64,000 bases of DNA, from assembly GCF_007655135.1 (NCBI RefSeq), contig NC_045127.1:12037001-12101000 (forward strand), read 5' to 3'. The stretch is from Punica granatum (lineage: Eukaryota; Streptophyta; Magnoliopsida; Myrtales; Lythraceae). Under the pieces are notes generated by a model. It saw nothing but the letters and a program-made list of their open reading frames with translations. It was not told the origin of the DNA and searched no databases. The position numbers and the translations under genes were made by a program. Each line of letters starts with the position of its first letter. Position 1 is the stretch's first letter. Below, piece by piece: positions 23,389 to 34,225 of the stretch.

Positions 23389-24130
23389 AAACTGTGAAGG
23401 GAATGGGAGGAGGGGATCGATGTTAGGAGCCTCGCCCACAGCTCCACACATACCCAAGCCAAGAAAAAGGAATTACAGCTAGTTTCGCTCGAATGTTTTT
23501 ATCACTTTATCTTATAGAGTTGAAAAATATATAGTAACTATCCCTTAATCTAACATATTAACCATTGTCATAGTATTTAGGGAAGATTGCAAAGCTAACG
23601 ATATACTACATGATGAAAATGAAATAAAACTGTGCTATCTTGTGAATACGGTTAAAAAAATGTGATGTATTGTGTAAAGTTGATGTTGTGCTATCTGATG
23701 AAAATGAAAGAAAATGTGCTATTTCGTGAAATTTGTTAAAAAAAATCATGTTGTATGGTGTAATTTCTCTTTTATTTTTGTTTTATTTAATTGTTTAGTT
23801 TGTCACATTAGCATTCAATCCATTTTTTGCGGAAAATAGACAATGTTTTGTGGCATGTAAAAGTTACAAAATATCATGCTATATGGCGAAAATGCCACGA
23901 TACATGCTACTTGCTGGAAAAAATAAACTCAAAATATCATATTATACTTTTTCCTATTATTTTCTACTATAATTTGGAAATTATCAACCTTTTTTCAATT
24001 CAAATGATGACCTCCATAGCAGCTCTTCTGTGATGACAAATAAGTTGACGAACATGTTATCGGTAATAATAGAGTTTTTTTCTATTTAAATTTACTACTT
24101 AAAAGATTTATATTGAAGTGCTTTTCTAAG
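22720..24130 (+). repeat. Dispersed repeat R1, copy 2 (most complete)
   Basis: It matches both parts of copy 1 without the 4.7-kb insertion, running from GTTAATTTTAACGAAATTT to ATTGAAGTGCTTTTCT. It carries an extra 49-bp tandem array and a long TA run at 23209-23385. I see no coding capacity and no clear terminal repeats. Confidence 0.65.
23209..23385. repeat. Three 49-bp tandem units followed by a TA microsatellite
   Basis: Units begin at 23209, 23258 and 23307 with GAGGTTCCAACCACTCAATT or GAGGCTCCAACCACTCAATT, and each ends in ATACATATACATATAT. The last unit runs into about 35 bases of TA repeat. Confidence 0.85.
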
Positions 24131-24746
24131 CGTCAGAGACTCGGAGTGCCAGTGGAGATTGGAGCCGAAGGGGTCGGAGGGACTCGGCAAAAATGGGTCG
24201 AAATCGAAGAAGAAAGAGACTTGAGACTGCGAAGATCTCTGTTTGTTAGTGGGAAAAGATCTTAATATAAGTACAGCTTGCTTAGAACGTCTCTACAAAT
24301 CTTGTAAACTAAATTCACTTCAGGGGTAAGCCATATAAAACAAATTATTAATAGAAAGCAGATAGGTAGGTACATTATTCTGAATGATAAATCACATAAA
24401 GTCAACTTCCAGAATTATCTTTTAACCGTGCAATCAATAGGATTACTGAAGTTGAGATCTTATCAATGATGATTCACCCTCAGCCTGAAACCTGTTTGAA
24501 GCTCCAACTCCAACAACAAAACGGGCTTGGGGTATTACTACATTTGTCACCTTAACATAATGCATTATGACCATTAAATCCTTTGGAACGCGCATAGGCC
24601 GGGATGACGATGACTAAGATATGTGACTGTGTGCGACTGACATTGAAAGAAATCAAACAAGATAAGTTTAAGTCTTCTTAAGTTCTTTTCGTGTTAAGTT
24701 GCGCACAACGGGTGTAATTACCATGTGTAAAATAGAAATAACCACT
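24131..24746. other. Intergenic, nothing identified
   Basis: No coding similarity, RNA gene or repeat boundary was recognised. Confidence 0.35.
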
Positions 24747-25243
24747 GTTATCAGAACCGGACCGGACCGGCTAGTTCGATTAGAAACCTAAGTCTTGATC
24801 GGTCCGGTTCTGTATGCATAATTGAACACATGAACCCATAGAATTGATTAGTTTTTAGGCAAATTTACAGTGAAGTCGGTTGGGCCGGTTTCTCCTATTT
24901 TTTTTAATAAAATAACTGAAAATGAGCTTGACTTCAGAGTGGATTGAAGTCCTGACCTATAACACTCCAATGAGGAAAATGCTTGACTTGCTAACCACAC
25001 CACTTTCACTTCCTTTATGTAATAAATGTAGATTTTTATTCATTTTTTTGTAAACTCAATTCATTTTACATTAACCATCACTTAATATATTAATTTGCTA
25101 TTATAAACACTTATTAAATTAATTTAGCACACTTATTTATAATTTAATTAAACCTGCGGTTCGACCCATTGAACTCAAGTTCAACCAAAAAAACCCTGAA
25201 CCCAAGCCTCAACCGGTTCAACGTCTGGTCTGGTTCTGATAAC
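24747..25243. mobile_element. Short terminal-inverted-repeat element (497 bp)
   Basis: The left end GTTATCAGAACCGGACCGG and the right end, which reads GTTATCAGAACCAGACCAGA on the other strand, are inverted copies of about 20 bp. The trinucleotide ACT flanks both ends (24744-24746, 25244-25246). There is no coding capacity. It is a non-autonomous DNA transposon; the superfamily is uncertain because the flanking duplication is short. Confidence 0.55.
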
Positions 25244-25479
25244 ACTAAAAATAACATGTGATGTCTATGTTTCAGTAGCAATCATATATATATATATATA
25301 TATTCCTTTTGATAGGAACAACCATGCAGCATAATTTTTTCTGTATCCATATCAAGTAACTCAAGTTGGAAGAGAAAGCATTTCATGACTATATAATCTT
25401 AAATACTAAATATTTTTTTCCATAATTGTCTACCCAAAACAATTTAGTCATCATAAATGACAACGCGTCTTCCTAGATA

Positions 25480-26020
25480 AAATTAGAAAATACGAAACTG
25501 ACAAGCTCTTTCTCATATGCCTATGAAGAACAATAGTGAAGAAAAAGAGTTGACACTGTATGCTTGTAATGTGTACATACACATGTTTTTCTCTTGGAGC
25601 ATAATCACAATATTTACACATTTATACCTCTATTAGATCTATATATAATATATCCTTCGAATTTCGCTTCTCTACATAGGAGAGAAAACATCAAAAAATA
25701 TATAATAAAATGTAAAGTACAGAAAAAGAAAAGAGTGTGTTCTCACACAAGATATCGAAAGGGATAACCGATGTTGATGAACATGGATTTGACCAGTTTC
25801 AGGACCTAGGGGAGTTGAGAAGGGCCTAAACTTTTGGCATTAGGAAGATTATATATTTTTCTTTGATTTTTGATGGAAATATTAATGTTCGCTATCCTTA
25901 ATTTGAAAACCTACCAATAAATTATATGTGTTGATATATACACCCGCTGTCTACACATTATGTGGTGCATTATTCCATCAGTCTGCCCAAATTTGTGGTT
26001 AATTCCTGCATGCGAAATTA
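25480..26020 (+). repeat. Flank duplicated on both sides of the peroxidase region, copy 1
   Basis: About 540 bp is closely similar, in the same orientation, to 33680-34210. Shared runs include GTATGCTTGTAA then GTGTACATACACATGTT, GCATAATCACAATATTTACA, CTATATA then GATATATCCTTCGAATTT, and CATGGATTTGACCAGTTTCA. No known gene lies in either copy. Confidence 0.7.
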
Positions 26021-26039
26021 TTTTCAGACAATAAACTAA

Positions 26040-27620
26040 TTAGAATTTGTCCTCACAATGGACCAAGTCTGTAATATATAGGTAATTCGACCTATGGCCC
26101 ATTTGGCTCCACAGACTTGTTACTCTCGTACTTCCTCCAATTAGGTCTCCCTGTCTTTCTGTACAGCCAAAAACATGCCACTCTGGCCCATTTGGCCTTC
26201 TCTGCATGGGTACAGACGTTTGTGGAACATTCAATGCTATATATCAATGTCGTTATAATTTTCGTTAATTCGGATCAGCTCAGAAAATTCTCGTTGTTTT
26301 TTGGGTATATCATAATTAAATCGCCTATTACCAGACCAGATGCAAGTGCTGAATGTCTAGTTAGAGTTGTTGGTGCTTGAGATTGGTCTCGTGCTACAAT
26401 CTTCCAGTTGTTTTTCAGGTTTTTTGCACTCTTTATGTATACTTCGTTTTGATACAAGTCCATGGTAGATTCATAAGTGCACTTCAAGTATACGCCCGAA
26501 AATATATGTATATACATATACACATATACATATATATATATATATGTGTTATAGACACATGTATACATATATGCATATACATATGTATATATATATATAT
26601 GTATGTTATATATACATGTATACATATATACAATGAAGAAATTCTTTTCTTTTCATTTTCTATTACATTTTGCTTACTTTCAATTAAAGTGAATACGTAA
26701 AATAACTCTTGCTTTAACTGTTCTTTATATGTATTTAAATCTTGACCTCTTTTGAATAATGGCGTCTGATAGATCTTTGGAATTTTTGATAAACTTTCTA
26801 AATTATTTATTCTTTCTAAGTTTTTGATAAACTTCTTGCACGTTATGTAGATCTCGGTTAGATTCCATTGTTGGCGTAGAAAATTCCATTTGAGCAAAGT
26901 GAAAAGAATAAATACTATTAATATCTGAACTAGCACTTTATTTTCGATGAGAGTTTTCTAAATAGTTTCATCTTCTTCTTTTTTACAAGATCTTATGTAA
27001 ATTGAAGAGAGTAAGTTTAATCTTAAGTACCTTTAGGTACTATGCAATCTCGCCGCTGACCAACGGTCTCACTACCTCCTCTCTGGGACTTACTGTCAGG
27101 ACCACAATTAACCAACAAAACACTTTCAAAGGACCTAAGTTTAATCTTACTTATTGCAATTTCCACAATATCTTGCGAATTAAAATTAATATATCTTGCA
27201 ATATCCATTATATGTATATATGTATATATATATGTATGTATATATATATATATATGCGGAATCAACTGCTTACTCGGTCTAAGCACAAAAAAAATAAAAA
27301 TAAAAAATTAACATGTACTTCAATTAGAGGCCGGAGGATGTAAAGTCGGACTAGCTGATCAAAGGAAATACATAATTTTATTAGTTGACTGAAGTACACG
27401 AAAGAATTCCTCATGGTTCATACATACATATATATATATATATATATTATTATTTTTTTCTCCCGGTAACATATTCAAACAATGTATTTTTTATCAAATC
27501 AACTACCAGAGGCAATAACATTTATTGACACATGCACAGTTTCAACATTATCCAAAAAACGACCAATTCTCCAATTGATCTCAATCAATTCAATTCAATG
27601 GACACCTATCTCAAGAATAG
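26040..27620. other. Intergenic with TA-rich microsatellites, no gene seen
   Basis: TATACATATA arrays at about 26500-26630 can fold on themselves and produce long spurious reading frames of Tyr, Ile and Val on both strands. Smaller arrays lie at about 27208-27255 and 27424-27450. I recognise nothing else. Confidence 0.45.
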
Positions 27621-27903
27621 TTCAGCTTATTTCGAGCGAATCACACCTTGCTCCCCGGTCAGCGGCTTTATATTTCCCATCTTGACCATCGACTTGGCAA
27701 ACTCTGCCCAGAATAATTTCGGGTTGTACTTGTAGTTCTTCACCAGTTGATCAGTCGAGACACCGCCAAACAATGCCTGATCGGAGTGCAGGAGCCCCTT
27801 GTGACTCAGTAGGTTAACGAAGTACGACGCGTCGAAATGGGCTGAGGTGGAGTCTAGCCCAGCAAAGTTCGTGTCCCCATTCCCAGCAGCCTGTGGGCAG
27901 ATT

Positions 27904-28234
27904 TGATGGGACCAGCTCAGCACCGGAGGTCAGGAGGAGTCAACACCGAGCCCATCCGAACCCGCGATACGCCAATTAGGCGCTTATCCATTTTATTCGT
28001 ATTTTTAGTTATTTTCTATTTTCGTAATAATTTACTATCATTTAGGATTGACAGTTGATCTTGCGGGTAGGATTTGATCTCGCAAGGATTTGGGTGCTTT
28101 GTTATCTTCTGTTACCATGCTAAACCTTCGAGTATATACTCGGGATTAGCACATCGTTGAAAGGGGAGCAAAAAACTAGTATTTCCTTCTTGTTCTTGAT
28201 TGACAAAAGCATTCGATACCTTGAGATTACATCA
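27904..28234 (+). repeat. 5' LTR of the gypsy element
   Basis: 331 bp, near-identical to 31800-32130. It ends GATTACATCA, then ATTGGTATCAGAGTG, a tRNA-Met primer site with one change from the usual form. Confidence 0.9.
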
Positions 28235-28599
28235 ATTGGTATCAGAGTGAGGTCACGATCGTATCGGGACCCAGCTCAAAGCGAGGTGGAGATCATATCA
28301 AGGTCTCAGCAACGACGATGGCAACGAATCGGGAATGATTCGAAAGGCTCGAACAATCTGTGGAGGAGATAGGGGGTGGCTCATCCAGCTTGTCGCGGTC
28401 ATTTCGTCGCAGCAGTCCGACTCTCGGCAACGGTCGGGGAGGTCGGGAGGCCACCGCAGCAGTGGGAGCAATTCATCGATATCAATGGCAGCTACGAGTC
28501 ATAGGTCGGAGGTTGAGGACCGAGACTCGAGTTCTGAGGCAGAGGGCTTGATTTGGAGCTCTAGGTCAGGGCACAGGACGGAGAAGCTAAGGCGCGTGA

Positions 28600-29158
28600 G
28601 GATGGAGTTTCCACGATTTTCAAGGGAGAACCCGTGCGTTTGGTTGGACCGCACAAGGCAGTACTTTGCGGCACAAGATGTAGACAAAGAGGAACACGTG
28701 AGGCTGGCGACATTCCACCTGGAGGGAGAGGCGAATCAATGGTGGCAATGGTTCAACCATGTGAACCGTCGAAAGAGGATGTCGTAGAGGCGGTTCGAGA
28801 AAGGATTGCTAGTAAGGTTCGGGTCGTCGGAATATGAAGACGCCAATGAGGCTATGAACAAGCTACGGGAGAAGGGGGCCTTTCGGGAGTACTTGGGGGA
28901 GTGCGAGCGCCTAATGAACACTCTCCCTCATTGGCACCCGAGTGCGCTACTCGGTGCATTCATGGCCGGGTTAAAAGAGGAGATTGCAGGAGATCTGCGG
29001 ATGTGGAGGCTGAAGGATTTGCAAACCGCTATCGAGATCGCGAAGAGGAAGGACGAGCAACTACAGCGTGCATGGAGAGCAGGGGGCGGTTCAGCTCGGT
29101 CCGGCTTTAGAACTGCGACTGGAGGAGCGGGCACACAGGTTGCTCAGCCTCCACCATG
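28600..29158 (+). pseudogene. gag: Gypsy gag remnant
   Basis: It reads MEFPRFSRENPCVWLDRTRQ, then LEGEANQWWQWFNH, typical of the chromovirus Gag capsid region. A stop follows near 28786, and the chain continues in another frame (FREYLGECERLM, GAFMAGLKEEIAGDLRMW) to a stop near 29158. A degenerate zinc knuckle follows at about 29227-29275 (NFNCDEKFVPGHKC), with the last part interrupted by a stop. Gag packages the element RNA; this copy is not translatable as one protein. Confidence 0.8.
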
Positions 29159-29283
29159 AGCTAATCTCGAACCAACGCATCGGTTAACATGGGAGGAGAT
29201 GCAGCGGGCGTAAGGAGCAGAATTTATGTTTTAATTGTGACGAGAAATTCGTTCCTGGACATAAGTGCAGTTGAATTAAGGCG

Positions 29284-29793
29284 ATGGTAATCGAGGTTAT
29301 TGAAGAGGACGAGGGGGAGGCGGTCGAGGAGCCGCTAACGGAAGAAACTGAGCACATATCGATTCATGCATTGACGAGGCAAGTAAACTACAAGACTATA
29401 CGGTTTGGTGGGCGAATCGGGCGGCAGAAGGTCCAAGTGCTTCTGGACAGCGGTGCAAGCCTGAATTTCACAGGCCCACCGATGGCAGAGCGACTAAAGT
29501 TGATCGAGACAGGGCAGCAGCCCTTTGCGGTGTGGGCAGCCAACGGTGAGCGGCTACTATGTAACCGGCGATACGAAGGAATAATCCTCGGGGTCCAAGG
29601 GGTTGAGTTCAAGGTGACTCTTTATGCCTTGCCGGTAATCGGAGTAGAGGTAGTTATCGGGGTGCCGTGGCTAGAACAATTGAGCCCGACAGTCACGGAT
29701 TACAAGGAGATGACGATGGAATTCGGGGCAGAGGATAAGAGGCACATTTTGAGGGGAGCAGTTCCGGAGGGGACGAGGGCAGTGGAGGCCTGA
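29284..29793 (+). pseudogene. Gypsy protease remnant
   Basis: This 169-codon open stretch contains the retropepsin core LLDSGASLNF with the catalytic Asp intact (DSG at about 29450), then the hydrophobic VVIGVPWLEQL near the end. It is separated from Gag and from the rest of Pol by stops. In an active element it would be part of one polyprotein and would cut Gag-Pol. Confidence 0.8.
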
Positions 29794-29799
29794 TCGTTA

Positions 29800-31782
29800 A
29801 TGCGAGAGGTGACGTTAGGGGCGCAGTTATTCATGGCAATCGAAGCAAGGGTGAATGTAGTAGCTGAGGGAGGAGCGAAAAAGCAGATAGTCGATGACGT
29901 GGCTTGATTGCTAGCCGAGTTTGCTGAGGTAGTGGCCAAACCAAAGGGACTTCCCCCTGCATGTGAATTTGACCATCGCATTCAGCTAGTGGATGAGTCG
30001 AAGCCGATGAATGTCGCCTCGTACCGTTATGCCGCTATGCTCATTTTCAAAAAGACGAGATCGAGAGGTACGTCGAAGAGATGTTAGCGATACTAGAAGC
30101 GGTGCGTTGTTGGCGAACTTATTTGCTCGGACGCCGATTTACTATCCGGACTGATCAAAGGAACCTTCGATATCTCCTTGAGCAGCGTATCGTCACGCCT
30201 GAATAGCAAAAGTGGATCACCAAATTACTCGGATTCGACTATAGGATCGAATATAAGCCAGGAACCGAGAATAAGGCGGCCGATGCCCTTTTCCGAAGAG
30301 CGGAGGTGGCAATTACTATGGCTGTCACAACCCCCTATTCGAACTTGTGGGCTGAGATCGCGCAAGCAACCGAGGGCAATCCACACCCGGGATCGATTTT
30401 ACAGAATATTCGTTGGGGGGAACTATTGGAGGGGGAATTCAATATGAGATGAGGTTGCCTTATAAGGGTCGGTCGAGTGGTGGTGCCCAACACACTCGAA
30501 CTGAGGAGAAAAATATTGCAAGAGTTCCATGATTTAGTCATAGGAGGGCAATCAGGAATTTTGCGGACTTACAAACAAATCGGGCAGATTTTCTCGTGGC
30601 CCGAGATGAAGACGAATGTGGTTCATTATGTGCAAGAATGTGATACGTGCCAAAGGAATAAGAGCGATTCACAGAGACCGGCCGAGTTACTCGAGCCACT
30701 ACCGATCCCAGATAAGGTATGGTCCGACATTTCTATGGATTTTATTGAGGGGCTGCCGAGGTCACAGGGAAAGGACTCGATTATGATCGTGGTAGATCGG
30801 TTATCGAAGTATGCGCACTTTTATTGCGCTCGGGCACCCCTATTCAGTCAAGGAAGTAGCCGAGGTGTTCGTTCGGGGGATCGTTCGGCTACATGGCATT
30901 CCAGAGTCGATCATCACGGACTGTGACCGCATCTTCATGAATTCATTTTGGCAGGAGCTGTTCAAGCTTCATGGCACAAAGCTGAAAATGAGCTTCGCCT
31001 ATCACCCGCAAACCGACGGCTAGACGGAGGTAATTAATTGATATCTCGAGCAATATTTGCGTTGTTTTGTCTATCATCAACCGTGGCTATGGGAGCGCTA
31101 TTTGACATGGGCAGAGTATTGGTATAACACGACCTATCAAAGATCCATTGCCATGACGCCTTTTGAGGCAGTGTATGGGAGACTGGCGCCGTTGTTGGCG
31201 GGGTATGAACCCGGTTCCACGGCTGTCAATGAAGTAGAGAAGCAGCTCCGTGCTCGAGATGCGTTATTGCAGGAGTTAAAGTCCAACCTCGTGGCAGCTC
31301 AAAGCCGCATGAAGGCAGCCGTCGATAAACATCGCCGGGATGAGGAGTTCGAAGTCGGGGATTGGGTGTATTTGAAGCTCCAAACATACCGGCAACACTC
31401 GGTGTTCAAGAGAGCTAATCAAAAGCTCATTACCCGGTACTTCGGGCCATTTCAGGTTATTGCGTGAGTCAGGGCAGCAGCTTATCGGCTAGACTTACCG
31501 GATTATGCAAAAATTCACGTTGTGTTCCATGTTTCGCTGCTGAGGAGACGGGTAGGCGACGGGCAAGCTGTGCAGCCCACACTCCCTCCTTATGCGAGTG
31601 ACAGCCTTCCTGACTTGGCACCTGTTGATGTTCGGGACTATCGATGGGCCGCACATGGCGGGGGGCGCACTCGAGAAGCCTTGGTTCGATGGAACTCCTT
31701 ACCAGACGAGGACGCGACATGGGAGCCGGTCGAGGTCTTGAAGCAGCACTTTCTAACCTTGAACCTTGAGGACAAGGTTTGA
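29800..31782 (+). pseudogene. pol: Gypsy Pol remnant: RT deleted, RNase H, integrase, chromodomain
   Basis: Sequence before RT (GLPPACEFDHRIQL, about 29950) runs into the first residues of RT (ERYVEEMLA, about 30060-30090). It then jumps directly to the start of RNase H (LEAVRCWRTYLLGRRF, about 30096-30145), so the whole RT core including the YxDD box is missing. Integrase follows with the zinc-binding HDLVIGGQSG and C-x2-C (CDTCQRNK), the first catalytic Asp region SMDFIEGLP, and the AYHPQTDG motif followed by a stop at 31021. The C-terminal region after 31520 has FHVSLLRRR and a chromodomain-like end (RWNSLPDEDATWEP), the mark of a chromovirus. Several stops and frame changes occur. Confidence 0.85.
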
Positions 31783-31799
31783 CTCGAGGGGGGAAGAGT

Positions 31800-32130
31800 T
31801 GATGGGACCAGCTCAGCACCGGAGGTCAGGAGGAGTCAACACCGAGCCCGTCCAAACCGGCGATACGCCAATTAGGCGCTTATCCATTTTATTCGTATTT
31901 TTAGTTCTTTTCTATTTTCGTAATAATTTCCTATCATTTAGGATTGACAGTTGATCTTGCGGGTAGGATTTGATCTCGCATGGATTTGGGTGCTTTGTTA
32001 TCTTCTGTTACCATGCTAAACCTTCGAGTATATACTCGAGATTAGCACATCGTTGAAAGGGGAGCAAAAAACTAGTATTTCCTTCTTGTTCTTGATTGAC
32101 AAAAGCATTCGATACCTTGAGATTACATCA
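31800..32130 (+). repeat. 3' LTR of the gypsy element
   Basis: 331 bp, preceded by the polypurine tract at 31787-31799 and followed by the target duplication AGATT at 32131-32135. Confidence 0.9.
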
Positions 32131-32481
32131 AGATTTCCCTGAGCTTATCCGCAAACATAGGGTCGATGTTGGACTCGTTGTAGATCCTGTCCCTGAAGGT
32201 GAAGCACTAAGCAAAACCTAAGGTGTGCCCACCAGAGAGAGCAACGAGGTCCTTAACATTGAGCCCTTGCTTGTTGAAGGTGTCGATCAGTTGAGGGAGG
32301 CCCATGTTCGGTGCAGGAATATCTTTGTTGGCTATATCTAAGTACGCCCTTGTCGAGTCCCTTCTGCCGAGAGGGACTTGATACCATGGTCCTCCAAGCT
32401 GCACATAAATATTTGCAAGTTCATGGGTTAATTATTCACAATATAAAGGATGCATTTGGACATCTTCTATAATAGACGCTA

Positions 32482-32724
<243 letters not shown>

Positions 32725-32766
32725 TTAGTATCCACCATAAAAAATGCATAATAACAGTGTGGTTAG

Positions 32767-32821
32767 AGTTTCAAAGTTCACAATATCATACATTTACGAA
32801 ACGGTCGTGAACTTTGAAACT
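32767..32821. repeat. 15-bp perfect inverted repeat at the broken peroxidase exon 1
   Basis: AGTTTCAAAGTTCAC (32767-32781) and its exact complement GTGAACTTTGAAACT (32807-32821) enclose 25 bases. It sits exactly where the coding sequence of exon 1 stops making sense, which suggests an insertion or repair scar rather than original gene sequence. Confidence 0.8.
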
Positions 32822-32873
32822 AAGAAGTGAGGAAAAGAAGTGCGAGAAGGACATTCAAGACACCCGAAGCCAT

Positions 32874-33339
32874 TGATTTGCCTTTGGAATCAAGGTATTC
32901 TGACAAATTTGGGGAACGATTTATTTAGCTATATGGACTGAGTTAATGTTTTTCGTGGAGTTTAAAATCAAGGCAATCAGCTATATATAGTGTTCCAATG
33001 GAGGTTGAATGCTAGGGTTTTCGCGTGTGACGATATGTGGAAATTAATTTATTGGACTTCGCCAAGGAGACCATGTCTAGATGACATAAAATATACATAT
33101 TAGCTCAAGAAAATTTAATAAGCATATATGCTTGCCTTAGAAACAATTTGAATTAGTCTATATACGTATGCAGGTTAGTTAGGGTCCGGAGATTAATTTA
33201 TTGCTTTATATTCAATGAAACTTCTTTTCAAATACATTTCTGTAACTTATGATCCAAGCTAACTAAGCAAATGCAACTATATAATATCTTTATGATATAA
33301 CGTATGAAAAGAAGCACGTCTTTTTCAATATATATGTAT

Positions 33340-33373
<34 letters not shown>

Positions 33374-33679
33374 GTTCCAGTAAATTTGTTCTCCCAATTT
33401 ACCCCAAAAAAGAAAACTGTTTCCTTAGTATATGCTATAGCACACACATATACTTTTGGCATACAATAAATTGCAAATTTTCGTACAATTAAGCAATTTA
33501 AAATGACTCAATCAATTTAAATAAAACCTTAGGATACAAGGGAATCGACCGATGCTACATTTGGATCTTTGACGTATGATTAATCCTCGGAGCATATATA
33601 TATTTATATGGCCTTCAAAAGCGGCTAATAGTCAATTTGATTTTCTAATAAAATAAAATAAAAATTATGGTTTGAATTA
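32874..33679. other. Former peroxidase upstream region, no gene
   Basis: This holds the old 5' flank of the peroxidase (minus strand), including CTATATATAG at about 32972-32981 that could be its TATA box about 100 bases before the ATG. A TA microsatellite lies at 33350-33373. I see no reading frame of interest. Confidence 0.4.
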
Positions 33680-34210
33680 GCACATAGGAACCTGACCAGC
33701 TCTTTCTTATATGCCCATGAAGAACAATACCGAGGAAAAAGAGTTAACACTGTATGCTTGTAACGTGTACATACACATGTTCATCTCTTGCAGCATAATC
33801 ACAATATTTACACATTTATATCTCTAGTAGATCTATATATGATATATCCTTCGAATTTTGCTTCTCTATATAGGAGAGAAAACATTAAAAAAAAAAGAAA
33901 AAGGAAAAGAAAAGAAAAGATAGTGCTCTCACACTAGATATAGAAAGGGAGAACCGATGTTGTTGAACATGGATTTGACCAGTTTCAGGAATGGACCTAG
34001 GGGGACTTGAGAAAGTCTAATAAACTTTTGACATTAGGAAGATTATATATTTTTCTTATTTTTTGATAAAAATACTAATGTTCACTCCCCTAACTTTGAA
34101 AACTTACCAATAAATAAATTTAAAAAAGAAAATTTACCAATAAATAATATGTGTTAATATATATATCTGCTCTCTACGCAATATGTTGTGCATTATTTCC
34201 ATCCGTTTGG
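33680..34210 (+). repeat. Flank duplicated on both sides of the peroxidase region, copy 2
   Basis: It matches 25480-26020 in the same orientation, about 8.2 kb away. Removing the 4.2-kb gypsy insertion leaves about 4 kb between the two copies. It ends against the copia fragment at about 34215. Confidence 0.7.
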
Positions 34211-34225
34211 CCAAATTGCCGTCGG

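Larger units (their letters stand above)
27904..32130 (+). mobile_element. Ty3/gypsy chromovirus (Reina-like) in the peroxidase exon, lacking RT core
   Basis: LTRs of 331 bp (27904-28234, 31800-32130) start TGATGGG and end CATCA, and the perfect 5-bp duplication AGATT flanks both ends (27899-27903, 32131-32135). A near-standard tRNA-Met primer site follows the first LTR and a polypurine tract (GGGGGGAAGAG) precedes the second. Gag, protease, RNase H, integrase and a C-terminal chromodomain are readable on the plus strand with stops and frameshifts. The reverse transcriptase catalytic region is absent. The LTRs differ at about eight positions by hand count (2-3%), so the insertion is fairly recent. 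Confidence 0.9.

Noticed and set aside
26275..26936. Tyr/Ile-rich frames of 107-150 codons
   Set aside because: Translation of TA microsatellite; no biological signal.
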